Below, one piece after another: positions 36,297 through 45,653 of a stretch of DNA of 64,000 bases. Source of the stretch: Pseudomonadota bacterium (GTDB lineage: Bacteria > Pseudomonadota > Alphaproteobacteria > Rhizobiales > Beijerinckiaceae); the NCBI GenBank assembly GCA_021781815.1, contig JAJXWB010000014.1, positions 1 through 64,000 of the forward strand. The letters run 5' to 3'. Position numbers and translations under genes: made by a program. Within the stretch, counting starts at the first letter, position 1. The number at the start of each line of letters is the position of its first letter. The notes beneath the pieces were generated by a model. It searched no databases. It was not told where the DNA came from and was given only the letters and a program-made list of their open reading frames with translations.

Positions 36297-36491
36297 ATGC
36301 TTACCAATGAAGGTACGATCGACCGCATTCTGCGGGTCATTGTCGGTCTCGTTCTGATCGCTCTCGTGTTCGTCGGCCCGCAGACCCCCTGGGGCTGGAT
36401 CGGCGTCGTGCCGTTGCTGACCGGCATATTCGGGTTCTGCCCGGCCTATCGAATCTTCGGGCTTTCGACCTGCCCCATGAAGAAGGCCTGA
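36297..36491 (+). CDS. DUF2892 small membrane protein
   Basis: The 64-residue protein starts MLTNEGTIDRILRVIVGLVLIALVF, with two hydrophobic spans and a final FGFCPAYRIFGLSTCP with two Cys, the DUF2892 pattern that is also fused to rhodaneses such as YgaP. AGGGGAG just before the ATG supports the start. It is likely controlled by the Crp/Fnr gene upstream. A link to sulfur or redox stress is suggested by the family only. Confidence 0.9.
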   Translation: MLTNEGTIDRILRVIVGLVLIALVFVGPQTPWGWIGVVPLLTGIFGFCPAYRIFGLSTCPMKKA

Positions 36492-36495
36492 ACTC

Positions 36496-36945
36496 TCAGC
36501 CTTCGCTCCACCGCTCCGCGGCTGCGTCGTCGTCGTCCCTGGCGGCGACCCAGTCGCCGGATGAGCCGTCGACGCGGCGCTCCTTCTTCCAGAAGGGCGC
36601 GCGGGTCTTGAGAAAATCCATGAGAAACTCGGCAGCGGCAAAAGCTGCCGCCCTATGCGCCGAGATGGTCACGACCAGCACGATCGGCTCGCCCGGCGCG
36701 ATTTTTCCGTAGCGATGGATGGCGGTCAGCCCCATCAGCGGCCAGCGGTCGAGCGCCTCCTGCGCCACGCGCGAAATCTCTTCTTCCGCCATGCCGGGAT
36801 AATGCTCGAGTTCGAGCGTGGCGAGCGTGCCGCCCTCGTCCCGGCAAAGTCCGGTGAAGGTCACGATGGCGCCGATATCCGTGCGCCCGGCGGTGAGATG
36901 AGCGGATTCGACAGCGACGTCGAATGGCTCCGACTGCACGCGCAC
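36496..36945 (-). CDS. moaE: Molybdopterin synthase catalytic subunit MoaE
   Basis: MoaE with MoaD converts precursor Z to molybdopterin. Motifs: DIGAIVTFTGLCRDE, LELEHYPGMAEEEI, ISAHRAAAFAAAEFLMDFLKTRAPFWKKE with the catalytic Lys near the end. The start is uncertain: the GTG at 36945 gives 149 residues, as in relatives, while the ATG at 37023 overlaps the moaD stop by 4 bp and adds 26 unusual residues. Downstream of moaD. The cofactor is needed by NarG in this window. Confidence 0.93.
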   Translation of the reverse strand: MRVQSEPFDVAVESAHLTAGRTDIGAIVTFTGLCRDEGGTLATLELEHYPGMAEEEISRVAQEALDRWPLMGLTAIHRYGKIAPGEPIVLVVTISAHRAAAFAAAEFLMDFLKTRAPFWKKERRVDGSSGDWVAARDDDDAAAERWSEG

Positions 36946-37019
36946 GTTGCAGGTGCCGGGTTTCCCTCCCCGTGCGTCGGAAGGGAATCCATGGGCGCGG
37001 CGATCGACGCCCATCCGCC

Positions 37020-37271
37020 TCATCCACCTGTCATCGGAGGGAAAAACGCAATTTCCCTGGCCCCGGCGATCGCGGCGTCGTGCTTGACGTGCGTGCGGTC
37101 GATCGCCGCGCGGATCGTCTTCGCATTTTCGAAAGCGTAGGCGTAATTCTCGCCCTTCGCCGACAGCCAGCCAATGAGATCGGCGACCGTGCGCACGGTC
37201 TCGGGCGGGAATATCTCCTCGTCGGTCGCGCCGATGCGTTCGCGCACCCAGGCGAAATAGACCGCCTTCAC
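37020..37271 (-). CDS. moaD: Molybdopterin synthase sulfur carrier MoaD
   Basis: The 83-residue ubiquitin-fold protein ends in the required Gly-Gly (FFPPMTGG), whose C-terminus is thiocarboxylated to deliver sulfur. The start MKAVYFAWVRERIG and VADLIGWLSAKGENY are typical. It begins one base after the pgsA stop and lies before moaE, the conserved uvrC-pgsA-moaD-moaE order. Confidence 0.95.
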   Translation of the reverse strand: MKAVYFAWVRERIGATDEEIFPPETVRTVADLIGWLSAKGENYAYAFENAKTIRAAIDRTHVKHDAAIAGAREIAFFPPMTGG

Positions 37272-37272
37272 C

Positions 37273-37869
37273 TCATTCCTCCGTCACATACTTGAAACCG
37301 GCCCTGAGATAGTCCCAGCCCGTGTAGAGCGTCAGGAGCGCCGACACCCAGAGCAGCGCCAGACCAATCCGCGTCGTGCCCGGCAGCGCCAGTTCTCCCG
37401 CGCGCCCCGCGATCAGAAAGCCGAGCGCAACGAGTTGCATGGTCGTCTTCCACTTGGCCACGGCGCTGACGGGAACCGGAACCTTGAGGTCGGCCAGAAA
37501 CTCGCGCAAGCCGGAGACCAGGATTTCGCGGCACAGGATGACGATCGCCGCCCAGAGCGACCAGCTTGCGATCGTGCGGTCGGCGACAAGCATCAGCAGC
37601 ACCGCCGCCACCAGCAGTTTGTCAGCGATGGGGTCGAGCATACGGCCCATGGTCGATTGCAACGACCAGGCGCGGGCGAGATAGCCGTCGAAAAAGTCGG
37701 TGATTCCCGCGGCCGTAAACACGCCGAGCGCCGTCCAGCGCATCCAGAATTCGTCGGGCCAGAACATCAGCCCGACCACGATCGGCACCGCGACGACACG
37801 GCCGTAGGTCAGCATGTTCGGCAGCGCCAGAGCGTGGTTTCTGCGGCGCGGCAGCGAGGTTTCGGACAT
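37273..37869 (-). CDS. pgsA: CDP-diacylglycerol-glycerol-3-phosphate phosphatidyltransferase
   Basis: PgsA makes phosphatidylglycerol phosphate. The CDP-alcohol signature is complete: DG-x2-AR-x8-G-x3-D-x3-D within DGYLARAW, G-RML-D and PIAD. Several membrane spans follow. The ATG at 37869 (198 residues) has GGAGG directly adjacent, too close for an ideal ribosome site; ATG 37884 or 37935 are alternatives. Between uvrC and moaD. Confidence 0.94.
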   Translation of the reverse strand: MSETSLPRRRNHALALPNMLTYGRVVAVPIVVGLMFWPDEFWMRWTALGVFTAAGITDFFDGYLARAWSLQSTMGRMLDPIADKLLVAAVLLMLVADRTIASWSLWAAIVILCREILVSGLREFLADLKVPVPVSAVAKWKTTMQLVALGFLIAGRAGELALPGTTRIGLALLWVSALLTLYTGWDYLRAGFKYVTEE

Positions 37870-37931
37870 CCTCCGAAGGAACATGCGCAAGGCCGCCACG
37901 TCAAGCGATCGGAGAGCGGCGCCTCTGAAAA

Positions 37932-39932
37932 TCAACCCTTTTCGTTGAAATGGGCATAAATCAGCCGAGCCGTGGCCGCGTTGACCCCCGGCGTCTTCTC
38001 GAGATCGGCCAACGCGGCGCGCGATACCGCCTTGGCTGTGCCGAAGGCGGCCAGCAGCGCCCGCTTGCGCGCTGGCCCGATCCCCGGAATTTCATCGAGC
38101 GGCGACTTGACAAATTCCTTCTTCCGCCGCGCGCGGTGCGTTCCGATCGCGAACCTGTGCGCCTCGTCGCGCAGGCGTTGCACGAAATAGAGCGCCGGAT
38201 CGCGCGGCGCCATGCGGAACGGCTCGCGCCCCTCGGCAAAGAAGGTCTCGCGGCCGGAATCGCGGTCCGCGCCCTTGGCGATCGACACTACCGGGACGTC
38301 GGCCATTCCGACCTCCGCCATGACCGCGCGCGCCGCCTCGAACTGACCGCGCCCTCCATCTATGACGACGAGATCGGGGCGCGACGGGAAATCCTCTCCC
38401 TCTGCGCGCCGCGACGCCTCTTCGGAAGCCGCGGTCGCCTCCCCCTCCTCCTTCGCCAGCCGCGCGAACCTGCGCCGCAACACCTCGCGCATCATGCCGT
38501 AATCGTCGCCGGGCGTGAGATCGGCCGACCTGATGTTGAACGTGCGGTAATGCGACTTCATGAAGCCTGCGCGTCCGGCGACGATCATGGCGCCGATCGC
38601 ATTCGTCCCCATGATGTGCGAATTGTCGTAAACTTCGATGCGGCGGATCGGCGGCCCGATTCCGAATGTCGCGCCAAGCGCGCCGAGCAGTTTTTCCTGG
38701 CTCGCGGCCTCCGCCAGTTTGCGCGACAGGGTCTGGCGGGCATTGGTCGCGGCGTGATCGACCAGTTCGCGCTTCTCGCCGCGCTGCGGATTGGCGACCT
38801 CGACCTTGCGCCCCGCGCGCAAGCTCAACGCGGTCGCCAGCAGATCGCGATCCTCAATCTCCTCGTTCAGAAGCACCAGCGAAGGCGCGGGGCGATCCCC
38901 ATAAAATTGCGAGACAAAAGCGCCAAGCACCTCCGCCTTGGCGAGCGACTTGTCGGCGCGTGGAAAATACGCGCGGTTGCCCCAGTTCTGGCCCGTCCGG
39001 AAAAAGAAGATCTCGATGCAGAACTGCCCGACCTCCTCCGCCACGGCGAATACGTCCGCCTCATCGACGCTGCGCGGATTGACGGCCTGCTGCCCCTGAA
39101 TCGTCGACAGCGCGGCGATCCTGTCGCGCAGCCGCGCCGCGCGCTCGAACTCCAGCTTCTCCGCGGCTTCAGTCATTTCCTGCGCGAGCAGGCCTCGCAC
39201 CGCCCGGCTCTTGCCGGACAGAAACTCATGCGCCTCGCCGACGAGCGTCGCATAATCGGCGATCGATATCTCGCCGGTGCATGGCCCTGCGCAGCGCTTG
39301 ATCTGATAGAGCAGGCAAGGCCGTGTGCGGTTCTCGAAATACGAATCGCTGCACGAGCGCAACAGGAATGCGCGTTGCAAGGCGTTGAGCGTGCGATGCA
39401 CGGCCTGCGCGCTGGCGAACGGTCCGAAATACTCGCCCTTGCGGGTGCGCGCCCCGCGATGCTTGGCGATCTGCGGCGCGGCATGGTCGCGTGTGAGAAG
39501 TATATAGGGAAACGACTTGTCGTCGCGCATCAGCACATTGAAGCGGGGCTTCATCTGCTTGATGAGATTGGTCTCAAGCAGCAGCGCCTCTGTTTCCGTC
39601 TCGGTCTGGACGAACACCATGGACGCCGTGAGCGCCACCATGCGCGCGATGCGGTTGGTATGCCCCTCTCCGCGCATGTAGCTGGCGATGCGCTTCTTCA
39701 CGCTCCTGGCCTTGCCGACGTATAGCACTTCGCCGTCGGCAGCGATCATGCGGTACACGCCGGGCCCGATCGGGGCATGCTTCCAGTAGCCGCGGATGAC
39801 CCCGGTTCCGCGCGCAAGTGAGGCCGGCGCGGTTTCGCCCGCCAGATCGAGATCGATGACGGGAAGCAATTGTTCGTCGAGATCGTCGGCCGCATCGACT
39901 TCGGCCGGCAAGTCCGCCTTCGGGTTCGTCAT
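37932..39932 (-). CDS. uvrC: Excinuclease ABC subunit UvrC
   Basis: UvrC makes both incisions in nucleotide excision repair. The 666-residue protein has the GIY-YIG 3' nuclease ([25 protein letters not shown]), a Cys-rich region ([13 protein letters not shown]), the UVR motif ([18 protein letters not shown]), the RNase H-like 5' nuclease ([31 protein letters not shown]) and C-terminal helix-hairpin-helix ([13 protein letters not shown]). About 35 extra residues precede the GIY-YIG domain. Intact. Confidence 0.97.
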   Translation of the reverse strand: MTNPKADLPAEVDAADDLDEQLLPVIDLDLAGETAPASLARGTGVIRGYWKHAPIGPGVYRMIAADGEVLYVGKARSVKKRIASYMRGEGHTNRIARMVALTASMVFVQTETETEALLLETNLIKQMKPRFNVLMRDDKSFPYILLTRDHAAPQIAKHRGARTRKGEYFGPFASAQAVHRTLNALQRAFLLRSCSDSYFENRTRPCLLYQIKRCAGPCTGEISIADYATLVGEAHEFLSGKSRAVRGLLAQEMTEAAEKLEFERAARLRDRIAALSTIQGQQAVNPRSVDEADVFAVAEEVGQFCIEIFFFRTGQNWGNRAYFPRADKSLAKAEVLGAFVSQFYGDRPAPSLVLLNEEIEDRDLLATALSLRAGRKVEVANPQRGEKRELVDHAATNARQTLSRKLAEAASQEKLLGALGATFGIGPPIRRIEVYDNSHIMGTNAIGAMIVAGRAGFMKSHYRTFNIRSADLTPGDDYGMMREVLRRRFARLAKEEGEATAASEEASRRAEGEDFPSRPDLVVIDGGRGQFEAARAVMAEVGMADVPVVSIAKGADRDSGRETFFAEGREPFRMAPRDPALYFVQRLRDEAHRFAIGTHRARRKKEFVKSPLDEIPGIGPARKRALLAAFGTAKAVSRAALADLEKTPGVNAATARLIYAHFNEKG

Positions 39933-40005
39933 AGGGCAGATTTAGACACTGGCGCGGCGGATGCAACTCATGTCCGCACGCGGGCTTTCGCGTCCTGGCC
40001 GCGCG

Positions 40006-40773
40006 TCACCCGATCGCGATCGCCGACACCAGCCGCCCGTAATCCGGCTCCTTGCGATGCGTGCAGCGGCGATAGCTGTAGAAGCGTGTTTCGTCCGCAT
40101 AGGTGTCGAGCGCCATATTCTCGAACGAGGCCACGCCCGCGCTTTTCGCACGAAAGCCGATGAAGGCCGGCAAATCGAACATTTTGCGCCCGGCTTTGGG
40201 CGAGGGTGAAAAGAAGCGCTCGAAATCGGTCGACGCCTCTGCGAATTGCGCGAAAAACTCCGTCCCGACCTCGTAGCTCGCCGGTCCGATCGTCGGCCCA
40301 AGCGCGGCGATTGTTTTCGCGCGCGACGCGCCAAGCTTCTCCATCGCATCGAGCGTCGCCTCGATCACGCCGGTCAGCGCGCCCTTCCAGCCGGCGTGCG
40401 CGGCGCCGATCACGCCGGCGACCGGATCGGCGAACAGGACCATGCCGCAATCGGCGCCCGTCACGCCGAGCGCGAGCGCCGGCGTCGCGGTGGCCAGCGC
40501 ATCGCACCGCGGCCTGTCGGCCCACGGCGCAACGACGGTCAGGCAATCCGGCGAATGGATCTGGAATGGCACGAGCAGGCGCCCGGCGTCCACGCCCAGC
40601 GCATCGGCCATACGGCGCCTGTTCTCCGCCACGTTCTCACGCGCGTCGTTCGACCCGACGCCGCCGTTGAGCGAGGCATAGACCCCCTCGCTGACGCCGC
40701 CCTCGCGCGTGAAAAACGCATGCTTGACGCCGGCGGCGCGCAACGTAGGCGCCTCGATCCAGGTGTGCGTCAC
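40006..40773 (-). CDS. pgeF: Peptidoglycan editing factor / laccase-domain protein (PgeF family)
   Basis: The 255-residue YfiH-type protein carries the metal-site motifs: FFTREGGVSEG, QIHSPDC, GVTGADCGMVLF and HAGWKGALTGVIE (His and two Cys). In E. coli the homologue prevents wrong amino acids entering the murein stem; purine nucleoside activity is also described for the family. It overlaps midA by 4 bp, closing the lgt-midA-pgeF operon. Confidence 0.92.
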   Translation of the reverse strand: MTHTWIEAPTLRAAGVKHAFFTREGGVSEGVYASLNGGVGSNDARENVAENRRRMADALGVDAGRLLVPFQIHSPDCLTVVAPWADRPRCDALATATPALALGVTGADCGMVLFADPVAGVIGAAHAGWKGALTGVIEATLDAMEKLGASRAKTIAALGPTIGPASYEVGTEFFAQFAEASTDFERFFSPSPKAGRKMFDLPAFIGFRAKSAGVASFENMALDTYADETRFYSYRRCTHRKEPDYGRLVSAIAIG

Positions 40774-41858
40774 GCGCCAGCCTCCTCGATGAACCCCGGC
40801 AAAGGCGCCGATGATTTGCGCGTGACCGCGAGCGCTTTGAACAGACGCCCCATATCCGTCGGCTTGTCCTCCGACGTGAGGCGGGCAAGGCTCGAGGCGA
40901 CGGCCTCGCGTTGCTCCGGCGCGGCATTGCGCATCAGGGCCTCGGCGCGACGCTCGATCCCGATTTGCCTGAGGAAACGCCCCTGCATCACCGGACCGTG
41001 CGTTTGCGCGCCGGCCGCGCGTGCAGCGCGGACGAGCCCTGCGAAATCGACATGAGTCGTCAGGTCAGCCTCGCCGGGCGTCTCCAGCGGATCTACGAAG
41101 GCGTGCCTGCGCATCGCCTGCAAGGTTTCGCCGAGCGCTGTCTGCGTATGTCCGTAATCGACGACGAGCAGGACGCCGCCCTGCATGACGATGCGTGCGG
41201 CGAGCGTCATCATGATCCGCTGTGACATCGCGGCGACCTCAAGCACCGCCCCGACCGGCGCATCGACGGTCAGATAGCGCTCGGGCTCCGGCGCTGCGCC
41301 GAAGGCGAATCGGCCGTCGACAAGACCGATCTGCCGCTCGCACCAACCATGATCGGTTCTCACGTAATGCCGGACAGGCAATGCGTCGAAGAATTCATTG
41401 GCGATGATGACGGCAGGCCCCAGGGGCAGCGCATCCACGCTCTCGACCCAGCCGACCGGCCGTTCCACGGCGGCGAGCCGTGCGCGCTGGGCCTCCACGA
41501 GTTTCTCGCTGGTCTCGACCATCGTCACTTCAAGCGTCGCATAAAACGATCCGGCGACGCGCGCGGCGCGCAGCGCGTCGGCCATCAACACGCCGCGACC
41601 GGGGCCAAGCTCGACGAGGCGCGCCGGCGTCGGACTTCCAGAGGAAGCCCAGGCCTCCGCCGACCACAAACCAACGAGTTCGCCGAACATCTGGCTGATT
41701 TCCGGCGAGGTGATGAAATCGCCGTCAGCGCCGAACGGATCGCGCGTCATGTAATAACCGAGCGTGGGATGCGACAGGCAGAGCGACATGTAGCGTTCGA
41801 CCGAGATCGGCCCGTCCTGCGCAATGATCGAGGCGATTTCCTGAGCAAGCTTGTTCAT
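40770..41858 (-). CDS. MidA/NDUFAF7-type methyltransferase
   Basis: The 362-residue protein starts MNKLAQEIASIIAQDGPISVERYM and has YYMTRDPFGADGDFITSPEISQMFGEL, the motif LVELGPGRGVLMAD and NEFFDALPVRHY, hallmarks of the DUF185/MidA family; the mitochondrial member methylates an arginine in complex I. The ATG at 41858 overlaps the lgt stop by 4 bp. Downstream it overlaps pgeF by 4 bp. Confidence 0.93.
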   Translation of the reverse strand: MNKLAQEIASIIAQDGPISVERYMSLCLSHPTLGYYMTRDPFGADGDFITSPEISQMFGELVGLWSAEAWASSGSPTPARLVELGPGRGVLMADALRAARVAGSFYATLEVTMVETSEKLVEAQRARLAAVERPVGWVESVDALPLGPAVIIANEFFDALPVRHYVRTDHGWCERQIGLVDGRFAFGAAPEPERYLTVDAPVGAVLEVAAMSQRIMMTLAARIVMQGGVLLVVDYGHTQTALGETLQAMRRHAFVDPLETPGEADLTTHVDFAGLVRAARAAGAQTHGPVMQGRFLRQIGIERRAEALMRNAAPEQREAVASSLARLTSEDKPTDMGRLFKALAVTRKSSAPLPGFIEEAGA

Positions 41859-42682
41859 GGTTTCAGCCTCCCGCCCCGAAATGAATGGAAAATAAGATAA
41901 ATCCCGATCAGCACGATCGGCGCGGACAGCGCCATCCCCATCGTCAGGCCATGCGCCAGCGCCTCCAGGTCGGGATCTGGTTCGCGAAAGAATTCGCTGA
42001 AAATGCGAGCGATGCCATAGCCGACGCCGAACACGCCGGCCACGAGCCCCGGCCGACGAAATCCCCCGCGCGCGACAAAGAGGCCGGTGATCAGAAGCAT
42101 CAGCAGACCTTCGAGGCCGGCTTCGTACAATTGGCTGGGGTGGCGCGGCCAGGGGCCTGCGCCGGGGAAGACCATCGCCCACGGAACATCGGACGGTCTG
42201 CCCCACATTTCCGGTTTGATAAAGTTGGCGATTCTGCCGAAGAAGATACCGATCGGCGCGACCGCGCTGCAGATGTCGGCGACCGTGAGCGCAGGAAGGG
42301 CATGGCGGCGCGCGAAAATCCACGCGCCGACGGCAACGCCGATCAAGCCGCCGTGAAAGGCCATGCCGCCGTGCCAGACGGCGATGATCTCGAAAGGGTG
42401 CTTCCAGTAAAAATGATCGGGCGTGTCATAGAACAGCACGTTGAACAGACGCCCGCCGATGACGGCGCCGAGAGCGGAATAGACGAGCAGATCATCGAGA
42501 CTCGACGCAGTCGGGCGCGCCCCCGCCCCCCACAGCGCATCGATCTGCACCAGCCTGCGCGCGTAAAGCCAGCCGAACAGGAGGCCGAACACGTAAGCAA
42601 GCCCATACCAGCGCACGGGGAATGGACCGACATGAAAGAACACCGGGTCGATCTGGGGAAACGTGATCGCCAGGATCGGCAT
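41855..42682 (-). CDS. lgt: Prolipoprotein diacylglyceryl transferase Lgt
   Basis: Lgt attaches diacylglycerol to the lipobox Cys of prolipoproteins. The 275-residue membrane protein has FPVRWYGLAYVFGLLFGW, FHGGLIGVAVG, and the signature GRIANFIKPEMWGRPSDVPW with HPSQLYEAGLEG. The start MPILAITFPQIDP at 42682 fits the family. It is first in the lgt-midA-pgeF operon and divergent from ubiK. Confidence 0.95.
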   Translation of the reverse strand: MPILAITFPQIDPVFFHVGPFPVRWYGLAYVFGLLFGWLYARRLVQIDALWGAGARPTASSLDDLLVYSALGAVIGGRLFNVLFYDTPDHFYWKHPFEIIAVWHGGMAFHGGLIGVAVGAWIFARRHALPALTVADICSAVAPIGIFFGRIANFIKPEMWGRPSDVPWAMVFPGAGPWPRHPSQLYEAGLEGLLMLLITGLFVARGGFRRPGLVAGVFGVGYGIARIFSEFFREPDPDLEALAHGLTMGMALSAPIVLIGIYLIFHSFRGGRLKP

Positions 42683-42807
42683 CGATTCGGGTCGCCTCGC
42701 GCGGTGAATTCGAGGTGTGGCGCGGGTCGGCAGGCGCGTCAAGACGGTCACTCCGCTCATTTTCGCCCGAATTCATGCTAAGAGAGCCGCCGAAATGGAG
42801 TGACCCC

Positions 42808-43062
42808 ATGCAAGAAAGCCGTTCGCGCCTCACCGACGACCTCGCCCGCATGTTCAATGACGCTGCTGGACTTGCCGGCGGCGTCCGCCGCGAAATCGAA
42901 ACCATCGTTCGCACCCAGATGGAGCGCCTGCTCTCCACCATGAATGTCGTGCAGCGCGAGGAATTCGAAGCCGTGCGCGATATGGCCGCGCTGGCGCGCG
43001 AGGAAAACGAGAAGCTCGCAAAGCAGATCGCCGATCTTGAGACGAAGCTCGTCGGAAAGTGA
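42808..43062 (+). CDS. ubiK: UbiK-family accessory protein
   Basis: The 84-residue helical protein starts MQESRSRLTDDLARMFNDAAG and ends with a coiled coil (REEFEAVRDMAALAREENEKLAKQIADLETKL), the BMFP/UbiK layout linked to aerobic ubiquinone synthesis and membrane binding. GGAG seven bases upstream fixes the start at 42808. Confidence 0.9.
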   Translation: MQESRSRLTDDLARMFNDAAGLAGGVRREIETIVRTQMERLLSTMNVVQREEFEAVRDMAALAREENEKLAKQIADLETKLVGK

Positions 43063-43199
43063 ACCCCGGATCGGCTGCTGGAAGGCGGCGTCACGCCTAT
43101 TCTGTGGACACGCCTCCGCCGGCTATGGACCTAACGTCCCGAATCTTCGAGGTTTGCCGGCGACTTGTCACGCGCAAAGCGGCGCGGCCGATGTATAGT

Positions 43200-43250
43200 C
43201 CTGAGAGGGGCGATTCGCCCGGACCGATGTCCGCAAGCGTGTCTCTCGGG
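43200..43250 (+). other. Possible three-way-junction RNA element
   Basis: CCTGAGAG (43200-43207) pairs with CTCTCGGG (43243-43250, one G-T pair). Inside are two abutting hairpins, GGGCG-ATT-CGCCC (43208-43220) and GGAC-CGAT-GTCC (43221-43232), then a 10-base linker. It lies in the 294-bp gap between ubiK and the YbjN gene. A TATAGT at 43194-43199 could be a -10, which would start transcription inside the outer stem, so promoter or RNA element remain alternatives. Confidence 0.4.
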
Positions 43251-43356
43251 GGTGGGCGGTCGTGTCTGGAAGGTGCGTGCGTCCGCTTGCGGGCAGTCGC
43301 CGCGCATGCGCGGGTTTGAGTATTGCCGCGTTCCCCGTCTTGATCTGGGCCTCACC

Positions 43357-43857
43357 ATGCTTTCTTCTGTGAACCGCGCGACCCGCCGCGAACATCCCGT
43401 CGACGTGGTCGAGCGGTTGGCGGCGGGCAACGCCTGGACGTTCGAGCGCGATGACATCGATGAAATCTCCATATCGGTGACAGGCGCATGGGCCGACTAT
43501 CACGTCGCCTTCTCATGGCTGCCGGATCTCGAGACGCTGCATGTCGGCTGCGCCTTCGACCTCAAGGTGCCGCTGCGCCGTCGCGCCGAGACGCTCGAAC
43601 TGATCGCCATCGCCAATGAGCAATTGTGGCTCGGCCATTTCGATCTGTGGACCAGCGAAGGCGTCGTCATGTTCCGCCACGCCATGCTGCTGACTGGCGG
43701 CGCTCAGCCGACGACGATGCAATGCGAAAGCATCCTCTCCAACGCGCTCATCGCCTGCGAACGGTACTATCAGGCCTTCCAGTTCGTCGTCTGGGCCGGC
43801 AAGACCGCACGCGAGGCGATCGATTCGATCATGCTGGAGACGCGCGGCGAGGCCTGA
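43357..43857 (+). CDS. YbjN-domain protein
   Basis: The 166-residue protein has the YbjN/PF10722-like core: HPVDVVERLAAGNAWTFERDDIDEISISVTGAWADYHVAFSW, FDLKVPLRRRAETLELIAIANEQLWLGHFDLW and ALIACERYYQAFQFVVWAGKTAREAID. Relatives are common in alphaproteobacteria; the function is unknown, with a chaperone-like role sometimes proposed. The start at 43357 fits relatives; an ATG at 43306 is in frame. It lies upstream of proC on the same strand. Confidence 0.88.
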   Translation: MLSSVNRATRREHPVDVVERLAAGNAWTFERDDIDEISISVTGAWADYHVAFSWLPDLETLHVGCAFDLKVPLRRRAETLELIAIANEQLWLGHFDLWTSEGVVMFRHAMLLTGGAQPTTMQCESILSNALIACERYYQAFQFVVWAGKTAREAIDSIMLETRGEA

Positions 43858-43896
43858 TCCGTCCGCCGCCTGGCGTTGGACACGCGCCTGTCCCTG

Positions 43897-43980
43897 TGTC
43901 ATTCCCGAGAAATCAGGACTCCAGGTCGAGCGCCCGGTCGCGGGGTCGGGCGCCGGCGGCTCGCATTCGCGGGCATGACA
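43897..43980. repeat. REP-like element with terminal inverted repeats
   Basis: TGTCATTCCCG (43897-43907) and CGGGCATGACA (43970-43980) are inverted copies at 10 of 11 positions, bounding an 84-bp unit with an inner GCGCCC/GGGCGC hairpin. The ends share TCATT/ATGAC with the palindrome at 21252-21285. It ends 22 bp before proC. Such units are usually dispersed intergenic repeats. Confidence 0.55.
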
Positions 43981-44002
43981 ATCGAGGGGCCGCCAGTATC
44001 CA

Positions 44003-44824
44003 ATGACGACTCAGCCTTCCTCCATCGTCCTTCTCGGCGCCGGCAAGATGGGCTTCGCGCTGCTTCAAGGCTGGGCCGACCTCGGCCTTGTCGGCGGGCG
44101 CGTCGCCGTGATCGAGCCGTCTCCCACCCCGGAACTTTCGGCCCTGTGCGCGGCGCATGGCGCCCGCCTCAATCCAGCCGACTCCAGCCTCGCACCGCCC
44201 GATTCGCTGGTTCTGGCGATCAAGCCGCAGATGCTCGACTCCGCCGCCGCCCGCATCGCCAGGCTCGCCGGACCTGATACGCTGATTGTCTCCATCCTTG
44301 CCGGCAAGACCACGGCCGACGTCCTCGCCCGTGCGCCCGAAGCCGCCAGCGTCGTGCGCGCCATGCCCAATACGCCGGCTGCAATCGGGCGCGGCGTCAC
44401 GGGCGCCGTCGCCAGCGCCGGCGTGACCGGGGCGCAGCGCCACACGGCCGACACGCTCCTCTCGGCGGTCGGCAAGGTCGAATGGCTCGTCGACGAAAGC
44501 CTGATCGACGCAGTCACAGCCGTCTCGGGCTCAGGTCCGGCCTATGTGTTCCTGCTCGCCGAATGCCTGGCGGAGGCCGGCCGCGCGGCAGGTCTGCCGG
44601 CGGATCTCGCCGGCCGGCTCGCACGCGCGACCGTCGAAGGCTCGGGCGAACTGATGCATCGCTCGCCGGATGTCGCGCCTGCACAATTGCGCATCAACGT
44701 CACATCGCCCGGCGGTACGACGGAGGCCGCGCTCGGTGTGCTGATGGCCGACAATGGCCTTAATCCGCTGATGACGCGGGCCGTGGCCGCCGCGCTCGCC
44801 AGGGCGAAGGCGCTTTCGGGCTGA
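44003..44824 (+). CDS. proC: Pyrroline-5-carboxylate reductase
   Basis: ProC carries out the last step of proline synthesis. The 273-residue protein has the NADPH motif IVLLGAGKMGFALLQGW, VRAMPNTPAAIGRGVTG, the conserved AVSGSGPAYVFLLAECLAEAG and the C-terminal VTSPGGTTEAALGVL. Full length and intact. Confidence 0.96.
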   Translation: MTTQPSSIVLLGAGKMGFALLQGWADLGLVGGRVAVIEPSPTPELSALCAAHGARLNPADSSLAPPDSLVLAIKPQMLDSAAARIARLAGPDTLIVSILAGKTTADVLARAPEAASVVRAMPNTPAAIGRGVTGAVASAGVTGAQRHTADTLLSAVGKVEWLVDESLIDAVTAVSGSGPAYVFLLAECLAEAGRAAGLPADLAGRLARATVEGSGELMHRSPDVAPAQLRINVTSPGGTTEAALGVLMADNGLNPLMTRAVAAALARAKALSG

Positions 44825-44897
44825 GGCTTTTCGGCGCCACGCCCTTGGTGCGCGCCCGTCGCGCGCATAGATAAGCGGTAGAATCGAGGAGCGGAAC

Positions 44898-45644
44898 ATG
44901 GCGCGCGCAGCGAAGAAGACGATTGGAGCCAAGAGCGAGAAATCGGCGATGGCGACCGCTCCGAAGGATCGGATCATCGACGCACTGATGGCGCTCGCGG
45001 CGGAGGAGCGATTCGAGGAGATCACCCTCAAGCAGATCGCGGGGCGGGCCAATGTCTCGCTTTCCGAATTCCGCGAACATTTCTCCTCCAGATACGGCGT
45101 GCTCGCCGCCTTTGGCCGCCGCATCGACCGCATCGTGCTCGAAGGCGTGACCGACGATCTCGCCGAAGAGAACGACAGGGAGCGACTGTTCGATGTGCTC
45201 ATGCGCCGCTTCGACGCCATGGCGCCCTATCGCGAGGCGCTGCGGGGCGTGTCGGAATGGGCGCGGCGCGAACCGTTCCACGCGGCGCTGCTAAGCCCGC
45301 TCGCCGTCAATTCGATGCGGTTCATGCTGGAAGCCGCCGGCGTCGACACCGGCGGGCGCATCGGTCGGCTGAAAGCGCGCGGGCTTACCCTCGCCTGGGC
45401 GCGCATCGCCAATATCTGGCTCCACGATGAGGATCCGGGCTCCGCGCGGACCATGGCCGAACTCGATCGTGCGCTGACGCGCGGCGAGAAAGTCCTGGCG
45501 CGCGCGCAGGATGTCGACCGCCTCATCTCGCCGCTGCGCGCGATGGCGCGCGGCGCGGCCGGAGCCTGCTGGCGTTTGGCCCGCGACGGCGCGCGTCGCC
45601 GGGCCGACAGGCGCGACGCCAATGTGGCGGCGAACGAGATCTGA
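44898..45644 (+). CDS. TetR-like regulator
   Basis: The 248-residue protein has an N-terminal TetR HTH (KDRIIDALMALAAEERFEEITLKQIAGRANVSLSEFREHF) after a short Lys/Ala-rich start, and an all-helical ligand domain. The C-terminus is very Arg/Ala-rich. It follows proC by 73 bp; no adjacent target gene is apparent. Ligand unknown. Confidence 0.8.
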   Translation: MARAAKKTIGAKSEKSAMATAPKDRIIDALMALAAEERFEEITLKQIAGRANVSLSEFREHFSSRYGVLAAFGRRIDRIVLEGVTDDLAEENDRERLFDVLMRRFDAMAPYREALRGVSEWARREPFHAALLSPLAVNSMRFMLEAAGVDTGGRIGRLKARGLTLAWARIANIWLHDEDPGSARTMAELDRALTRGEKVLARAQDVDRLISPLRAMARGAAGACWRLARDGARRRADRRDANVAANEI

Positions 45645-45653
45645 GCGCCCGGA

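Noticed and set aside
37950-39725. 591-codon plus-strand ORF
   Set aside because: Antisense shadow of uvrC, with Arg/Ala-rich low-information sequence.
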